A stretch of DNA of 64,000 nucleotides, taken from contig NZ_LMSU01000001.1 in the NCBI RefSeq assembly GCF_001429625.1, positions 1,416,310 to 1,480,309 of the forward strand, in the 5' to 3' direction. The notes under the pieces were generated by a model. It did not search any database and was not told where the DNA came from. It saw nothing but the letters and a program-made list of their open reading frames with translations. Both the position numbers and the translations under genes were made by a program. Positions 27,928 to 36,299 of this stretch are shown here, in pieces. Numbering within the stretch: position 1 is the first letter of the stretch; the number at the start of each line of letters is the position of its first letter. Origin of the DNA: Nocardioides sp. Soil805. Its GTDB lineage: Bacteria > Actinomycetota > Actinomycetes > Propionibacteriales > Nocardioidaceae.

Positions 27928-28865
27928 GACGACCGATCCTGCCGCACCGCCGCCAGCCGCTGCTCCCACCAGGCGACCCGGTCGGGATCGGCGGCCAGCC
28001 GGTCCAGCGCGGCCGGGTCCACGACCGGCGTGCGGACCGGCAGCATCCCCGCCACCGGCAGCAGCGGCTCGGTCACCACGTCGTCGGTGAGCAGCTGCAC
28101 GGTGGCAAGCCCGCAGGCGTGCGGCAGCTCGGGCAGGGCTGCGGCCAGCGCCACGCCGGCCGCGATGCCGACGCTCGACTCCACCGCGCTGGAGACCACG
28201 ACGGGCAGGCCGATGTCCTCGGCGATCCGCAGGCAGGCGCGCACCCCACCCAGCGGCTGCACCTTGAGCACCGCGATGTCCGCGGCCTCGAGGTCGCGCA
28301 CGCGGTAGGGGTCCTCGGCGCGGCGGATCGACTCGTCCGCGGCGATGGCCACGTCGACCGCGCGGCGTACGGCGGCCAGCTCCTCGACGCTCGCGCAGGG
28401 CTGCTCGACGTACTCCAGGCCGCCGGCGGCGCGCTCCAGCAGCCGGATGGCGCCCACTGCGCCGTCGACGTCCCAGCCGCCGTTGGCGTCGACGCGGACG
28501 ATCCCGCCCGGGCCGAGCGCGTCGCGCACCGCCTCCAGCCGGGCCTCGTCGTCGCCGAGGGTCTGGCCGACCTCGGCGACCTTGACCTTGGCGGTCGTGC
28601 ACCCGCCGGCGGTCACGATCTCGTGGGCACGCTCGGGGCTGCAGGCGGGCACCGTGACGTTGACGGGTACGGCGTCGCGCAGCGGGGCGGGCCAGTCACC
28701 GGCCGCGGCCTCCTCGGCGGCCCGCAGCCACGGCCGCGCGGTCGGGGCGTCGTACTCGGTGAACGGGCTCCACTCCCCCCACCCGGCCGGTCCCTCGACC
28801 AGCACGCCCTCGCGGACCGTGATCCCCCGGAAGCGGGTGCGCAGCGGGATGCTGAAGACCCTCAT
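27924..28865 (-). CDS. menC: o-Succinylbenzoate synthase
   Basis: Enolase-superfamily dehydratase (313 aa). Catalytic and metal residues are visible in order: KVKV (Lys pair), VRVDANGGWD, EYVEQP, AADES and VLKVQPLGG. The ATG at 28865 overlaps the menE stop (ATGA). It uses the MenD/MenH product and supplies MenE. Confidence 0.94.
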   Translation of the reverse strand: MRVFSIPLRTRFRGITVREGVLVEGPAGWGEWSPFTEYDAPTARPWLRAAEEAAAGDWPAPLRDAVPVNVTVPACSPERAHEIVTAGGCTTAKVKVAEVGQTLGDDEARLEAVRDALGPGGIVRVDANGGWDVDGAVGAIRLLERAAGGLEYVEQPCASVEELAAVRRAVDVAIAADESIRRAEDPYRVRDLEAADIAVLKVQPLGGVRACLRIAEDIGLPVVVSSAVESSVGIAAGVALAAALPELPHACGLATVQLLTDDVVTEPLLPVAGMLPVRTPVVDPAALDRLAADPDRVAWWEQRLAAVRQDRSS

Positions 28866-29914
28866 CGCTCCCCCTCGTCCGCCCGAGCGACGAGTGCCCG
28901 GCGATCGACCTTGCCGTTGTCGAGCAGCGGCAGCGCGTCGAGCGCGACCACCTGGCGCGGCGCCCAGGAACGCGGGTGGGCCTTGCCCACCCAGTCGCGG
29001 ACCTCCTCGAGCACGACGGCACCGACCACGAACGCGACCACCCGGTGCCCCCACTCCTCGTCCTCGACGCCCAAGACCTCCACGACCTCGACGGCGGGGT
29101 GCTCGCGCAGGCGCCGGGCGACCGCGGGCAGCGGCACGTTGACCCCGCCGCTGACCACTACGTCGTCGAGGCGGCCGAGCACCTGCAACCGGCCGTCCTC
29201 GTCGAGGCGTCCGGCATCGGCGGTGAGGTACCACCCGTCGACGAGGGTGCGCTCCGTGAGCTCCGGGTCCCCCACGTAGCCCTCGAAGAGCGTCGGCCCG
29301 CCGATCCGGATCCGGCCGTCGGTGCCGATGGCCAGGGCCACGCCGTCGAGCGGGTGGCCGTCGTAGACGCAGCCCCCCGCGGTCTCGCTGGCGCCGTACG
29401 TCGCGACGACGTGCAGCCCGGCGTCCTCGGCCCGCCGGCGCAGGGCGGGGTCGATCGGCCCGCCGCCGAGCAGGATCGTGTGCAGGGCGGCGAGCGCCTC
29501 GACCTCGCGGGGGTCGTCGAGGAGGCGGTGGAGCTGGGTCGGCACGAGCGAGGTGAAGAGCGGGACGTCGCGGTGGTGCGGCATCCCGGCCAGGGCCTCG
29601 GCGAAGGTGCCGTCCACCACGACAGGCTCGTGCCCCGCGACCAGGGACCGGCAGACCACCTGCACGCCCGCGACGTACGCCGCCGGCAGCGCCAGCAGCC
29701 ACTGGCCGCTGGCGCCCAGCCGCCGCGCGGAGGCGTGCACCGAGGCGAGGACCGCGTGCCGGGCGAGCTCGACCCGCTTGGGGACCCCCGTGGAGCCCGA
29801 AGTCTCCACCACCAGCGGCGTCGGCTCGGCCATCACGGCCAGCCAGTCGCGCAGCGCGGAGACCACCTCGGGGGCCTCGCCCCTCACCGGGCGCAGAGAA
29901 TTCACGAGACGCAC
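28862..29914 (-). CDS. menE: o-Succinylbenzoate-CoA ligase
   Basis: Adenylate-forming enzyme (350 aa) with the P-loop-like VETSGSTGVPKRVEL, the ATYGASETAGG motif, GWYLTADAG and the catalytic-lysine C-terminal LLDNGKVDR. It is short for the superfamily but usual for actinobacterial MenE. The GTG at 29914 is preferred; another GTG at 29905 would remove three residues. First gene of menE-menC-menD. Confidence 0.92.
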   Translation of the reverse strand: MRLVNSLRPVRGEAPEVVSALRDWLAVMAEPTPLVVETSGSTGVPKRVELARHAVLASVHASARRLGASGQWLLALPAAYVAGVQVVCRSLVAGHEPVVVDGTFAEALAGMPHHRDVPLFTSLVPTQLHRLLDDPREVEALAALHTILLGGGPIDPALRRRAEDAGLHVVATYGASETAGGCVYDGHPLDGVALAIGTDGRIRIGGPTLFEGYVGDPELTERTLVDGWYLTADAGRLDEDGRLQVLGRLDDVVVSGGVNVPLPAVARRLREHPAVEVVEVLGVEDEEWGHRVVAFVVGAVVLEEVRDWVGKAHPRSWAPRQVVALDALPLLDNGKVDRRALVARADEGER

Positions 29915-30034
29915 GCTAGTCCCGGGGGGAGAATGGTCGGCAGCGGCCACCCAGCGCGCCGAGTACCACCCACCCACCGGTATCGGTCACACTGCCGGGT
30001 CGCCGGTCGCGACCACCACCACGCGCAGCACATC

Positions 30035-30050
30035 CCCCTCGACCGAGGGG
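30035..30050 (+). promoter_or_regulatory. Leader hairpin upstream of the MFS gene
   Basis: CCCCTC-gacc-GAGGGG is a perfect six-pair stem 25 bases before the ATG at 30076 and adjoins the ribosome-site region (AGAGGA, 30056-30061). It may modulate translation or be incidental. Confidence 0.4.
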
Positions 30051-30075
30051 TCTCGGAGAGGACCACCGCAACCCG

Positions 30076-31452
30076 ATGAGCATCTGGACCACGGCCAAGC
30101 AACAGGCGACGCCCCCGTCGCCGCTGGCCGGGCGGCTGGCGACCCAGTCGCTGCTCTTCGCCCTCGGCGAGGGAACCTTCATGGCCGGGTCGGCCGTCTT
30201 CTTCACCCAGGTGGTCGGACTGTCCGTCGTCCAGGTGGGGCTGGGACTGACGATCGCGGGCATCGCGTCGTTCATCGCGGCCTATCCGATGGGACGCATC
30301 GTCGACCGCCTCGGTGCCAAGCGCTGCTGGTCGATCAGCTCGGCGGGCCAGGGCGCGATGTTCGCGGTCTGGCCGTTCATCGACAGCTTCCAGGGCTACC
30401 TCGCGATGGCGATCGTGATGGAGGTGATCGGGGCCCTCGGCGGAGTGGCGCACGGCGCCTACACGATCGACGTCCTGCCGCCCCACGAGCGGGTCAAGTC
30501 GCGCGCCTACATGTACTCCGCCCTCAACGTCGGCTTCACGCTCGGCTCGCTGCTGGGGATCGTCGCCCTGGGTCCGGAGTCCCTGACGCTGCTCATGGCG
30601 ATGCCGCTGTTCACCTCCGTGGTGTTCCTGCTCAACGCCTTCAACATCACCCGCCTGCCCGACGCCTCGCACGACATGCGGACCGCCGAGGAGCGCCAGG
30701 TGAAGATCGCCGGTCCCGGTCCGATGCGCAACGTCGGCTGGCTCGCCACCAGCTTCTTCACCGGCATGCTCTGGACCAACCAGGTCATCCTCAACGTCGT
30801 CATCCCGCTGTGGCTGGTCGACAAGACCGACGCCCCGTGGGTGATCCTGTCGCTGCTCTTCGGCACCAACACGGTGATGTGCATCGTCCTGCCGATGGCG
30901 GCCGCGCGCGGCGTCAAGGACGTGACCACGGCGCTGCGGGCGATCCGGGTCTCGACGGTCTTCTTCGTGATCTCGTGCGTCATCACGTTGTCGACGCACC
31001 ACACGGTCGGCGTGTGGACGATCCTGCTGTTCTTCCTGGGCCACGTCACGCTGACCGGCGCCGAGCTCTTCCTCTCGGCGGCCAGCTGGACCTTCGAGGC
31101 CGAGCTGATGGACCCGCGCCGTCGCGGCGAGTACCAGGGTGCGGCCGAGCTCAGCGGCACCCTCGGTCGGGTCTGGGCGCCGGCGGTCTTCACCTTCCTC
31201 GCCATGGGTTGGAGCACCTACGGCTGGCTGGTCATCGCGGGCCTGATCACCGCTGCGGCTGTCGCCATCCACCCCTCGACCGCCGTGGCCCGCCGCTTCC
31301 TCGAGAGGCACGTGCCCGCCGACGTCCTCGCCGACGCGGCTGCCCACGACCCCGACGACGACGTGGCGCCCGTGGGTCCCCCGACGATCGAGCAGCCGGC
31401 CAGCCCCGGCACGCCGGGCTCGCCCTCCGGCGCGGTCGGGCCGGGTGCTTGA
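30076..31452 (+). CDS. Major facilitator superfamily transporter
   Basis: 458-aa membrane protein with about 12 hydrophobic segments in two halves split by a polar loop (~residues 190-215), and the MFS loop motif GRIVDRLGAKR after the second helix. The acidic, proline-rich tail is cytosolic. Substrate unknown. It lies eight bases before menA and may share its transcript, so a link to respiratory lipid or quinone precursors is possible but unproven. Confidence 0.85.
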   Translation: MSIWTTAKQQATPPSPLAGRLATQSLLFALGEGTFMAGSAVFFTQVVGLSVVQVGLGLTIAGIASFIAAYPMGRIVDRLGAKRCWSISSAGQGAMFAVWPFIDSFQGYLAMAIVMEVIGALGGVAHGAYTIDVLPPHERVKSRAYMYSALNVGFTLGSLLGIVALGPESLTLLMAMPLFTSVVFLLNAFNITRLPDASHDMRTAEERQVKIAGPGPMRNVGWLATSFFTGMLWTNQVILNVVIPLWLVDKTDAPWVILSLLFGTNTVMCIVLPMAAARGVKDVTTALRAIRVSTVFFVISCVITLSTHHTVGVWTILLFFLGHVTLTGAELFLSAASWTFEAELMDPRRRGEYQGAAELSGTLGRVWAPAVFTFLAMGWSTYGWLVIAGLITAAAVAIHPSTAVARRFLERHVPADVLADAAAHDPDDDVAPVGPPTIEQPASPGTPGSPSGAVGPGA

Positions 31453-31460
31453 ATCCTCCG

Positions 31461-32333
31461 GTGGCATCACCGTCTGACTGGCTCGCCGGAGCCCGCCCCC
31501 GCACCCTGCCCGCCGCCGTCGCCCCGGTGCTCGCCGGCACCGGCGTCGCGGCGTACGTCGACGGGGCGGTGTGGTGGAAGGCGCTGCTGGCCCTCGTGGT
31601 CTCGCTCGCCCTCCAGGTGGGGGTCAACTACGCCAACGACTACTCCGACGGCATCCGCGGGACCGACGCCGACCGGGTCGGGCCGATGCGCCTGGTCGGC
31701 TCCGGAGCCGCCTCCCCCGCGTCGGTGAAGGCCGCCGCGTTCGCGGCCTTCGGGGTCGCCGCCGTGGCCGGTCTGGTGCTGGCCGCCACGACGGCGTGGT
31801 GGCTCGTCGCCGTCGGGCTCGTCTGCGTCCTGGCCGCGTGGTTCTACACGGGCGGGTCCCGCCCCTACGGCTACCTCGGGCTCGGCGAGGTGATGGTCTT
31901 CGTGTTCTTCGGCCTGGTCGCGGTGGTCGGCACGACGTACGTCCAGACCGAGACCTTCGAGTGGGCCGCCCTGTACGCCGCCGTCGGCGTCGGCGCGCTG
32001 GCCTGCGCGATCCTGGTGGCCAACAACCTGCGCGACATCCCCACCGACGTCGAGGCCGGCAAGCGCACCCTGGCGGTCAAGCTCGGCGCGGAGCGCACCC
32101 GGGGCCTGTACGCCCTGCTCGTGCTCGCCGCCGCGCTGTCCGTGGTCGCCGTCGCGGCGGCCACCACGTGGTGGGTCCTGGTGGGCCTGGGCTTCCTCCT
32201 GCGGATGGTCCCGCCCGTGCGCACCGTCCTCGGCGGGGCCGTCGGGCCGGCGCTCGTCCCGGTGCTCCAGCAGACCGGGGTCGGCCAGCTGCTGTGGTCG
32301 GTGCTCGTCGCCGTACCCCTGCTCCTCGCCTGA
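31461..32333 (+). CDS. menA: 1,4-Dihydroxy-2-naphthoate prenyltransferase
   Basis: UbiA-type membrane prenyltransferase (290 aa) that attaches the polyprenyl tail. Both Mg-diphosphate motifs are visible: NYANDYSDGIRGTD and NNLRDIPTDVEAGKRT, and about nine helices surround them. The GTG at 31461 comes eight bases after the upstream stop without a clear ribosome site, suggesting translational coupling. Its 3' end runs straight into the 32-bp repeat array. Confidence 0.94.
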   Translation: MASPSDWLAGARPRTLPAAVAPVLAGTGVAAYVDGAVWWKALLALVVSLALQVGVNYANDYSDGIRGTDADRVGPMRLVGSGAASPASVKAAAFAAFGVAAVAGLVLAATTAWWLVAVGLVCVLAAWFYTGGSRPYGYLGLGEVMVFVFFGLVAVVGTTYVQTETFEWAALYAAVGVGALACAILVANNLRDIPTDVEAGKRTLAVKLGAERTRGLYALLVLAAALSVVAVAAATTWWVLVGLGFLLRMVPPVRTVLGGAVGPALVPVLQQTGVGQLLWSVLVAVPLLLA

Positions 32334-32336
32334 CCC

Positions 32337-32427
32337 GCCGACCGGGCAGTTCCTGACACCTCCCGCCCGCCGACCGGGCAGTTCCTGACACCTCCCGCCC
32401 GCCGACCGGGCACTTGTGTGCACCTGG
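32337..32427. repeat. Left 32-bp-period repeat array
   Basis: Two identical 32-base units (32337-32368, 32369-32400) share the core GCCGACCGGGCAGTT and a 17-base spacer; a third unit begins at 32401 with the same first 12 bases but then continues as CTTGTGTGCACCTGG. Bases 32402-32427 are a perfect inverted copy of 33481-33506 on the far side of the ArsR-SRPBCC operon. The array begins immediately after the menA stop. Confidence 0.9.
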
Positions 32428-32468
32428 TGTGCAAGGAAGGGGGAAGTCGGCGGTCCTGACGCGCACCA

Positions 32469-32515
32469 AAGTGCCCGGTCGCCCTTGACAACATACAACT
32501 GATTGGTTGTACGTT
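32469..32515 (+). promoter_or_regulatory. Promoter and autoregulatory operator of the ArsR-type gene
   Basis: TTGACA (32485-32490) and TACGTT (32510-32515) flank a 19-base spacer; the ATG at 32522 follows six bases later, so the transcript is probably leaderless. The palindrome TACAAC-tgattg-GTTGTA (32494-32511) fills the spacer and touches the -10, the expected place for an ArsR-family repressor. A single inverted core of the flanking repeats (AAGTGCCCGGTCG, 32469-32481) sits just upstream of the -35. Confidence 0.75.
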
Positions 32516-32521
32516 GGTCCC

Positions 32522-32887
32522 ATGATCGATGACGCGGAGGACCGGGCGGATGCCTTCTTCCACGCGCTCGCCGACCGCACCCGGCGCGACATCCTGCGAC
32601 GGGTCCTGGCGGGCGAGCACTCGGTCTCGGCGCTGGCTCGGCACTACCCGATGAGCTTCGCGGCCGTGCAGAAGCACGTTGCGGTGCTCGAGCGGGCGGG
32701 CCTCGTATCCAAGCGACGCCAAGGTCGCGAGCAGCTCGCGAGCGGCGAGGTGGGGGCCGTCCGGTCGGTCACCGCGCTGCTCGCCGAGTTGGAGGAGATC
32801 TGGCGCGGCCGCATCGACCGGATCGACGACCTGCTGGCCGACGGCACCACCGAAACCACGGACACCACACCGAAGAAGGAGCACTGA
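32522..32887 (+). CDS. ArsR/SmtB-type winged-helix regulator (SRPBCC-linked group)
   Basis: 121-aa DNA-binding protein with the ArsR core ADRTRRDILRRVL, SVSALARHYPMSFAAVQKHVAVLERAGLV (recognition helix) and KRRQGRE wing. There is no cysteine at all, so it is not a metal-thiolate sensor; it belongs to the group that pairs with AHSA1/SRPBCC proteins. The next gene starts one base after its stop. Likely represses its own operon through the palindrome at 32494-32511. Confidence 0.9.
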   Translation: MIDDAEDRADAFFHALADRTRRDILRRVLAGEHSVSALARHYPMSFAAVQKHVAVLERAGLVSKRRQGREQLASGEVGAVRSVTALLAELEEIWRGRIDRIDDLLADGTTETTDTTPKKEH

Positions 32888-32888
32888 C

Positions 32889-33374
32889 ATGCCTGTCACC
32901 GACGTCACCAAGGACCTCGAGTCCCGCACCATCACCGTGACCTCCGAGTTCGCCGCCCCGGTGGACCGGGTCTGGCAGATCTGGGAGGACCCGCGCCAGC
33001 TCGAGCGCTGGTGGGGCCCGCCGACCCACCCGGCCACCTTCACCGACCACGACCTCACGCCGGGCGCTCGGGTGAAGTACTACATGACCGGCCCCGACGG
33101 GGAGGTCTACCCGGGCTACTGGGACATCACCGAGGTCGCCAAGCCCAGCCGTCTGGCGTACGACGACGGCTTCGCGGACGCCGACGGCGAACCGCAGGAG
33201 TCGGCCCCGGTCGGGTCCAGCACGGTCGATCTCCTCGCCACCGACTCCGGCACCCAGATGGTGATGACCGCGACGTACCCCACCGCCGAGGACCTGCAGA
33301 AGGTCCTGGACATGGGGATGGAGGAGGGCATCACCCAGGCCGTCAACCAGGTCGACGCGCTGCTCGCAGCCTGA
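32889..33374 (+). CDS. SRPBCC (AHSA1-like) domain protein
   Basis: 161-aa START/SRPBCC-fold protein, recognisable from FAAPVDRVWQIWEDPRQLERWWGPP and the C-terminal helix EDLQKVLDMGMEEGITQAVNQVDALL. Such proteins bind small hydrophobic ligands; the specific role here is unknown. AAGGAG precedes the ATG at 32889. Coupled to the ArsR-type gene, with the pair lying between inverted repeat arrays. Confidence 0.88.
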   Translation: MPVTDVTKDLESRTITVTSEFAAPVDRVWQIWEDPRQLERWWGPPTHPATFTDHDLTPGARVKYYMTGPDGEVYPGYWDITEVAKPSRLAYDDGFADADGEPQESAPVGSSTVDLLATDSGTQMVMTATYPTAEDLQKVLDMGMEEGITQAVNQVDALLAA

Positions 33375-33394
33375 ACGGCGTACGCCACCTGCGC

Positions 33395-33506
33395 ACAACT
33401 GCCCGGTCGGCACGATCCAGGTGCACACAACTGCCCGGTCGGCACCGTCCAGGTGCACAGAACTGCCCGGTCGGCACGATCCAGGTGCACACAAGTGCCC
33501 GGTCGG
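33395..33506. repeat. Right 32-bp-period repeat array (inverted core)
   Basis: Four starts at 33395, 33427, 33459 and 33491 are spaced exactly 32 bases; the core AACTGCCCGGTCGGC is the reverse complement of the left-array core, while the 17-base spacer (with CCAGGTGCAC) is different from the left one. The last unit stops at 33506, and 33481-33506 is a perfect 26-base inverted match to 32402-32427. Units differ by single bases only. Confidence 0.92.
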
Positions 33507-33522
33507 AAATCGGGTTGCCGCG

Positions 33523-34800
33523 ATGACTAGCGTGAGGAGGGTGGAGTACGAGCACCGGACCCTGGACCCGCACGACGACACCGCCGAGGCGAAGGCGGCG
33601 GTCGACGCCTGGATGGGAGCGGTGTCCCGGGGCTTCCACGACGGCCGTCCGTCGGAGAGCTCCCGCGAGATCTGGCGCGAGACGGCCCGCGCGGACTCGA
33701 TGCGGATCGCCGGCGCCTGGCTGCCCGAGGGCGTGTACGGCGCGGGGCCGATGCCGGTGGCGACCTTCAGCTCGTGGGACATGACGCTCAACGCGGGGGC
33801 CACGATGGTGCCGGTCCACATGATCAGCGACGTCACGGTGAGCCCGGCCCACCGCCGGCGCGGGCTGCTCCGCACGATGATGGTCGACGACCTCGCCCAG
33901 ACCTCGGCGCCGGTGGCCGCCCTGACCGTCTCCGAGGCCTCGATCTACGGCCGCTTCGGCTTCGGTCCCGCGTCGTTCCGCCGGCGCATCGAGGTCGACA
34001 CGACGTCGACGTTCGCGCTGCGCGACTTCGTGGACCCGGGCCGCGTCGAGCTCGTCGAGCCCGCCGAGCTGTGGGACACCGCCAGCGACCTCTTCGCCCG
34101 CTTCCACGCCGGCTCGCGCGGCTCGGTCGAGCGCCCGCACTTCTACCGGGCCTGGCAGACCGGTCGCTTCGACCCGGCCACCGGCAGCACCGACGACAAG
34201 CTGCGCGCCGCGGTCCACCTCGACGCCGACGAGCGGCCCGACGGCTACGTGCTGTGGAAGCACGCGGAGGGCGAGGGCGACAAGCCGGCCACGGTGACCG
34301 CCGAGCTGCTCACGCTCGACACCTCCGCACACCTGGGCCTGTGGCGCTTCCTCGCCGACATCGACCTGTCCTCGCGGGTCGCGGTGCGCAACAGCCACCC
34401 GGACGACCCGCTCTGGTGGGCGCTGGTCAACAGCGACGTGGTCGAGGTCAGGAGCGTCTACGACCACCTGTGGATCCGGGTGCTCGACGTCGCGACGGCG
34501 CTGGAGGCGCGACCGTGGTACACCGACGACTCGTTCGTCCTGGCCGTCACCGACCCGCTCGGGCACGCGGAGGGGACGTGGCGCATCGAGGCCCACGACG
34601 GGCGGGCGAAGGTCGTGCCCGCCGACGACGCCGCCGACCTCACCCTGAGCGCGGAGACCCTGGGCTCGCTCTACCTCGGCGGCGTGCGCGTCGCGTCACT
34701 GGCCTCCGCCGGGCGGCTGGCCGGCGACCCCGCGCAGGTCGAGCGGCTCGGACGGCTGCTGGACGGTGGCCCCGCGCCGTACTCGCTGACGAGCTTCTAG
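33523..34800 (+). CDS. GNAT N-acetyltransferase, Eis-like
   Basis: 425-aa protein with the three-part layout of Eis: an N-terminal GNAT domain with the acetyl-CoA loop VSPAHRRRGLLRTMM and SIYGRFGFG, a second atypical GNAT domain, and an SCP2-like C-terminal domain (~320-425). Mycobacterial Eis acetylates aminoglycosides and proteins; the substrate here is open. ATG 33523 is used; a GTG at 33541 is a possible alternative. It begins 16 bases after the repeat array. Confidence 0.86.
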   Translation: MTSVRRVEYEHRTLDPHDDTAEAKAAVDAWMGAVSRGFHDGRPSESSREIWRETARADSMRIAGAWLPEGVYGAGPMPVATFSSWDMTLNAGATMVPVHMISDVTVSPAHRRRGLLRTMMVDDLAQTSAPVAALTVSEASIYGRFGFGPASFRRRIEVDTTSTFALRDFVDPGRVELVEPAELWDTASDLFARFHAGSRGSVERPHFYRAWQTGRFDPATGSTDDKLRAAVHLDADERPDGYVLWKHAEGEGDKPATVTAELLTLDTSAHLGLWRFLADIDLSSRVAVRNSHPDDPLWWALVNSDVVEVRSVYDHLWIRVLDVATALEARPWYTDDSFVLAVTDPLGHAEGTWRIEAHDGRAKVVPADDAADLTLSAETLGSLYLGGVRVASLASAGRLAGDPAQVERLGRLLDGGPAPYSLTSF

Positions 34801-34804
34801 CGCC

Positions 34805-35071
34805 TCAGTCCTGGTCCTCGCGGGCGCGGCGCTCCTCGAAGGCCGCCGAGGCGCGGGCGGCCCGCTCCTCGACCTTGCGGGCGAACGCGTCGCGCTGGCG
34901 GTTGAGCACGTAGTACGACGCGACGCCGGAGAGCGCGAACGCGATGACGACCGGCCACAGCAGGTTGACCTCCCCGTCGTCGTCGAGCAGGGTCCAGACG
35001 CCGACGACGAGGCCGACCATGCCGATGAACAGCAGGATGCGCAGGGCGGTGTAGACGAGGAACTCCTTCAC
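34805..35071 (-). CDS. Small two-helix membrane protein (DUF4229-like)
   Basis: 88 aa with two hydrophobic segments (~4-27 and ~38-57) and a charged C-terminal coiled tail rich in Arg/Ala/Glu. The layout matches the actinobacterial DUF4229 family, whose function is unknown. GTG start six bases after TAGGCT (35083-35078), leaderless pattern. Convergent with the acetyltransferase gene. Confidence 0.75.
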   Translation of the reverse strand: MKEFLVYTALRILLFIGMVGLVVGVWTLLDDDGEVNLLWPVVIAFALSGVASYYVLNRQRDAFARKVEERAARASAAFEERRAREDQD

Positions 35072-35077
35072 GCCACC

Positions 35078-35136
35078 AGCCTAGGTGCTCGCCGGGAGCC
35101 GACGGCACGAGGGCGGTTGCGGGGGGCGCCTACATT
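35078..35136. promoter_or_regulatory. Divergent pair of leaderless promoters
   Basis: TAGGCT (minus, 35083-35078) and TACATT (plus, 35131-35136) each end six bases before the GTG of the gene they serve, with 47 bases between the boxes. No clear -35 elements were seen. Confidence 0.5.
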
Positions 35137-35142
35137 GGGGGG

Positions 35143-35367
35143 GTGAAGTTCCTGGTGTTCCTCGTGCTGCTGGCACTGGTCGTCTACGCGCTGGTGCGGG
35201 TGGCCCAGCAGCGTGGCCTGCGCCCCCCACCGCGACGCCCCTCGGCGCCCCCACCGCGTCCGCACGGACCCGATGACGACCCCGACTTCCTGCGTGACCT
35301 CGACCGCAAGCGCCGTCAGGAGGACGGCGGCGCGGGCGGACCGGGCACCGGCGGCAGCGGCACCTGA
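35143..35367 (+). CDS. Small single-pass membrane protein, unknown
   Basis: 74 aa: one N-terminal helix (KFLVFLVLLALVVYALVRVAQ), then a proline/arginine-rich segment, an acidic DDDPDFLRDLDRK patch and a glycine-rich end. The GTG at 35143 follows TACATT by six bases. Its last 52 bases overlap the 3' end of the CcsB-like gene on the other strand. Not assigned to a family. Confidence 0.65.
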   Translation: MKFLVFLVLLALVVYALVRVAQQRGLRPPPRRPSAPPPRPHGPDDDPDFLRDLDRKRRQEDGGAGGPGTGGSGT

Positions 35368-36299
35368 GCCGAGGCCTCCACGGCAGCGGCCGGGCCCGGC
35401 TCGACCACCGCGGGCGCGGCGTACGAGTGCTGCGAGCTGGTGCTGAAGAAGTTGATCCCGATGAAGTTAAACCACAGCGTCGCCAGGCCGACGAGGGCGA
35501 CGTACGCCGCGTTGCGACCCTTCCAGCCGACGGTGGCCCGGGCGTGCAGGTACGCCGCGTAGACGACCCAGGTGATGAACGCCCAGACCTCCTTGGGGTC
35601 CCAGTTCCAGTACGACGACCACGCCTGGTGCGCCCAGATCGGCCCGGTGATGAGCACCGCGAAGGTCCACACCGGGAAGCCGAAGGAGTGCATCCGGTAG
35701 GAGAGCCGGTCCAGTGACTTCAGCTCCGGGACCCGGGCGAGGTAGCCGCGCTCCTTGGTCGAGCGCTCCTTGAGCAGGTAGAGCACCGAGCAGATGCCTC
35801 CCAGGGTGAAGGCGCCGGTGGCGATGACGGCGGAGACCACGTGGATGACCAGCCACGGGCTGTAGAGCGCCTCGGTGAGCGGCGCGACCGGCGAGTAGAG
35901 CCAGATGACGGCCACCATCATCAGCGAGAGCACGAAGGCCACGACGAGCGGGCCCATCCACTCCAGGTCGAAGCGACGGAGCAGGACCAGGTAGAGCAGG
36001 GCGACCACGAAGGTGCCCGACAGCGTGAACTCGTACATGTTGCCCCACGGCACCCGGTTGGGGTCGGCGGCCATGCCCCGGGCGGCCAGCGCCACGGCGT
36101 GCACCAGCACGGCGACGGCGGTGAGCAGCACCGCGAGGCGCCCGGCCATCGCGGTCCGTCCGTCGCTGACCTCCTCGTCGGCCGGCAGCTTGCGCAGCGA
36201 GGCCCACTGGACCAGGTGCGCCATCAGGGCGAGGAAGTAGACCACCCCGGCGGCCGCGACCGCCTGGTTGCTCAGGGTCTCCCACGATGCGTCGGTCAC
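35316..36299 (-). CDS. ccsB: Cytochrome c biogenesis protein CcsB/ResC
   Basis: System II haem-handling membrane protein (327 aa, about eight helices). The tryptophan-rich WWD-type segment appears as HQAWSSYWNWDPKEVWAFIT, and conserved histidines occur in the flanking loops (IHVVSAV, RMHSFG). It works with ResB to carry haem outward and attach it to apocytochrome c. GTG start overlapping the ResB stop (GTGA). Confidence 0.94.
   Translation of the reverse strand: MTDASWETLSNQAVAAAGVVYFLALMAHLVQWASLRKLPADEEVSDGRTAMAGRLAVLLTAVAVLVHAVALAARGMAADPNRVPWGNMYEFTLSGTFVVALLYLVLLRRFDLEWMGPLVVAFVLSLMMVAVIWLYSPVAPLTEALYSPWLVIHVVSAVIATGAFTLGGICSVLYLLKERSTKERGYLARVPELKSLDRLSYRMHSFGFPVWTFAVLITGPIWAHQAWSSYWNWDPKEVWAFITWVVYAAYLHARATVGWKGRNAAYVALVGLATLWFNFIGINFFSTSSQHSYAAPAVVEPGPAAAVEASAQVPLPPVPGPPAPPSS

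Noticed and set aside
32337..33506. 32-bp-period repeats as CRISPR arrays
   Set aside because: Spacers within each array are nearly identical, units are few, and no cas gene is present.
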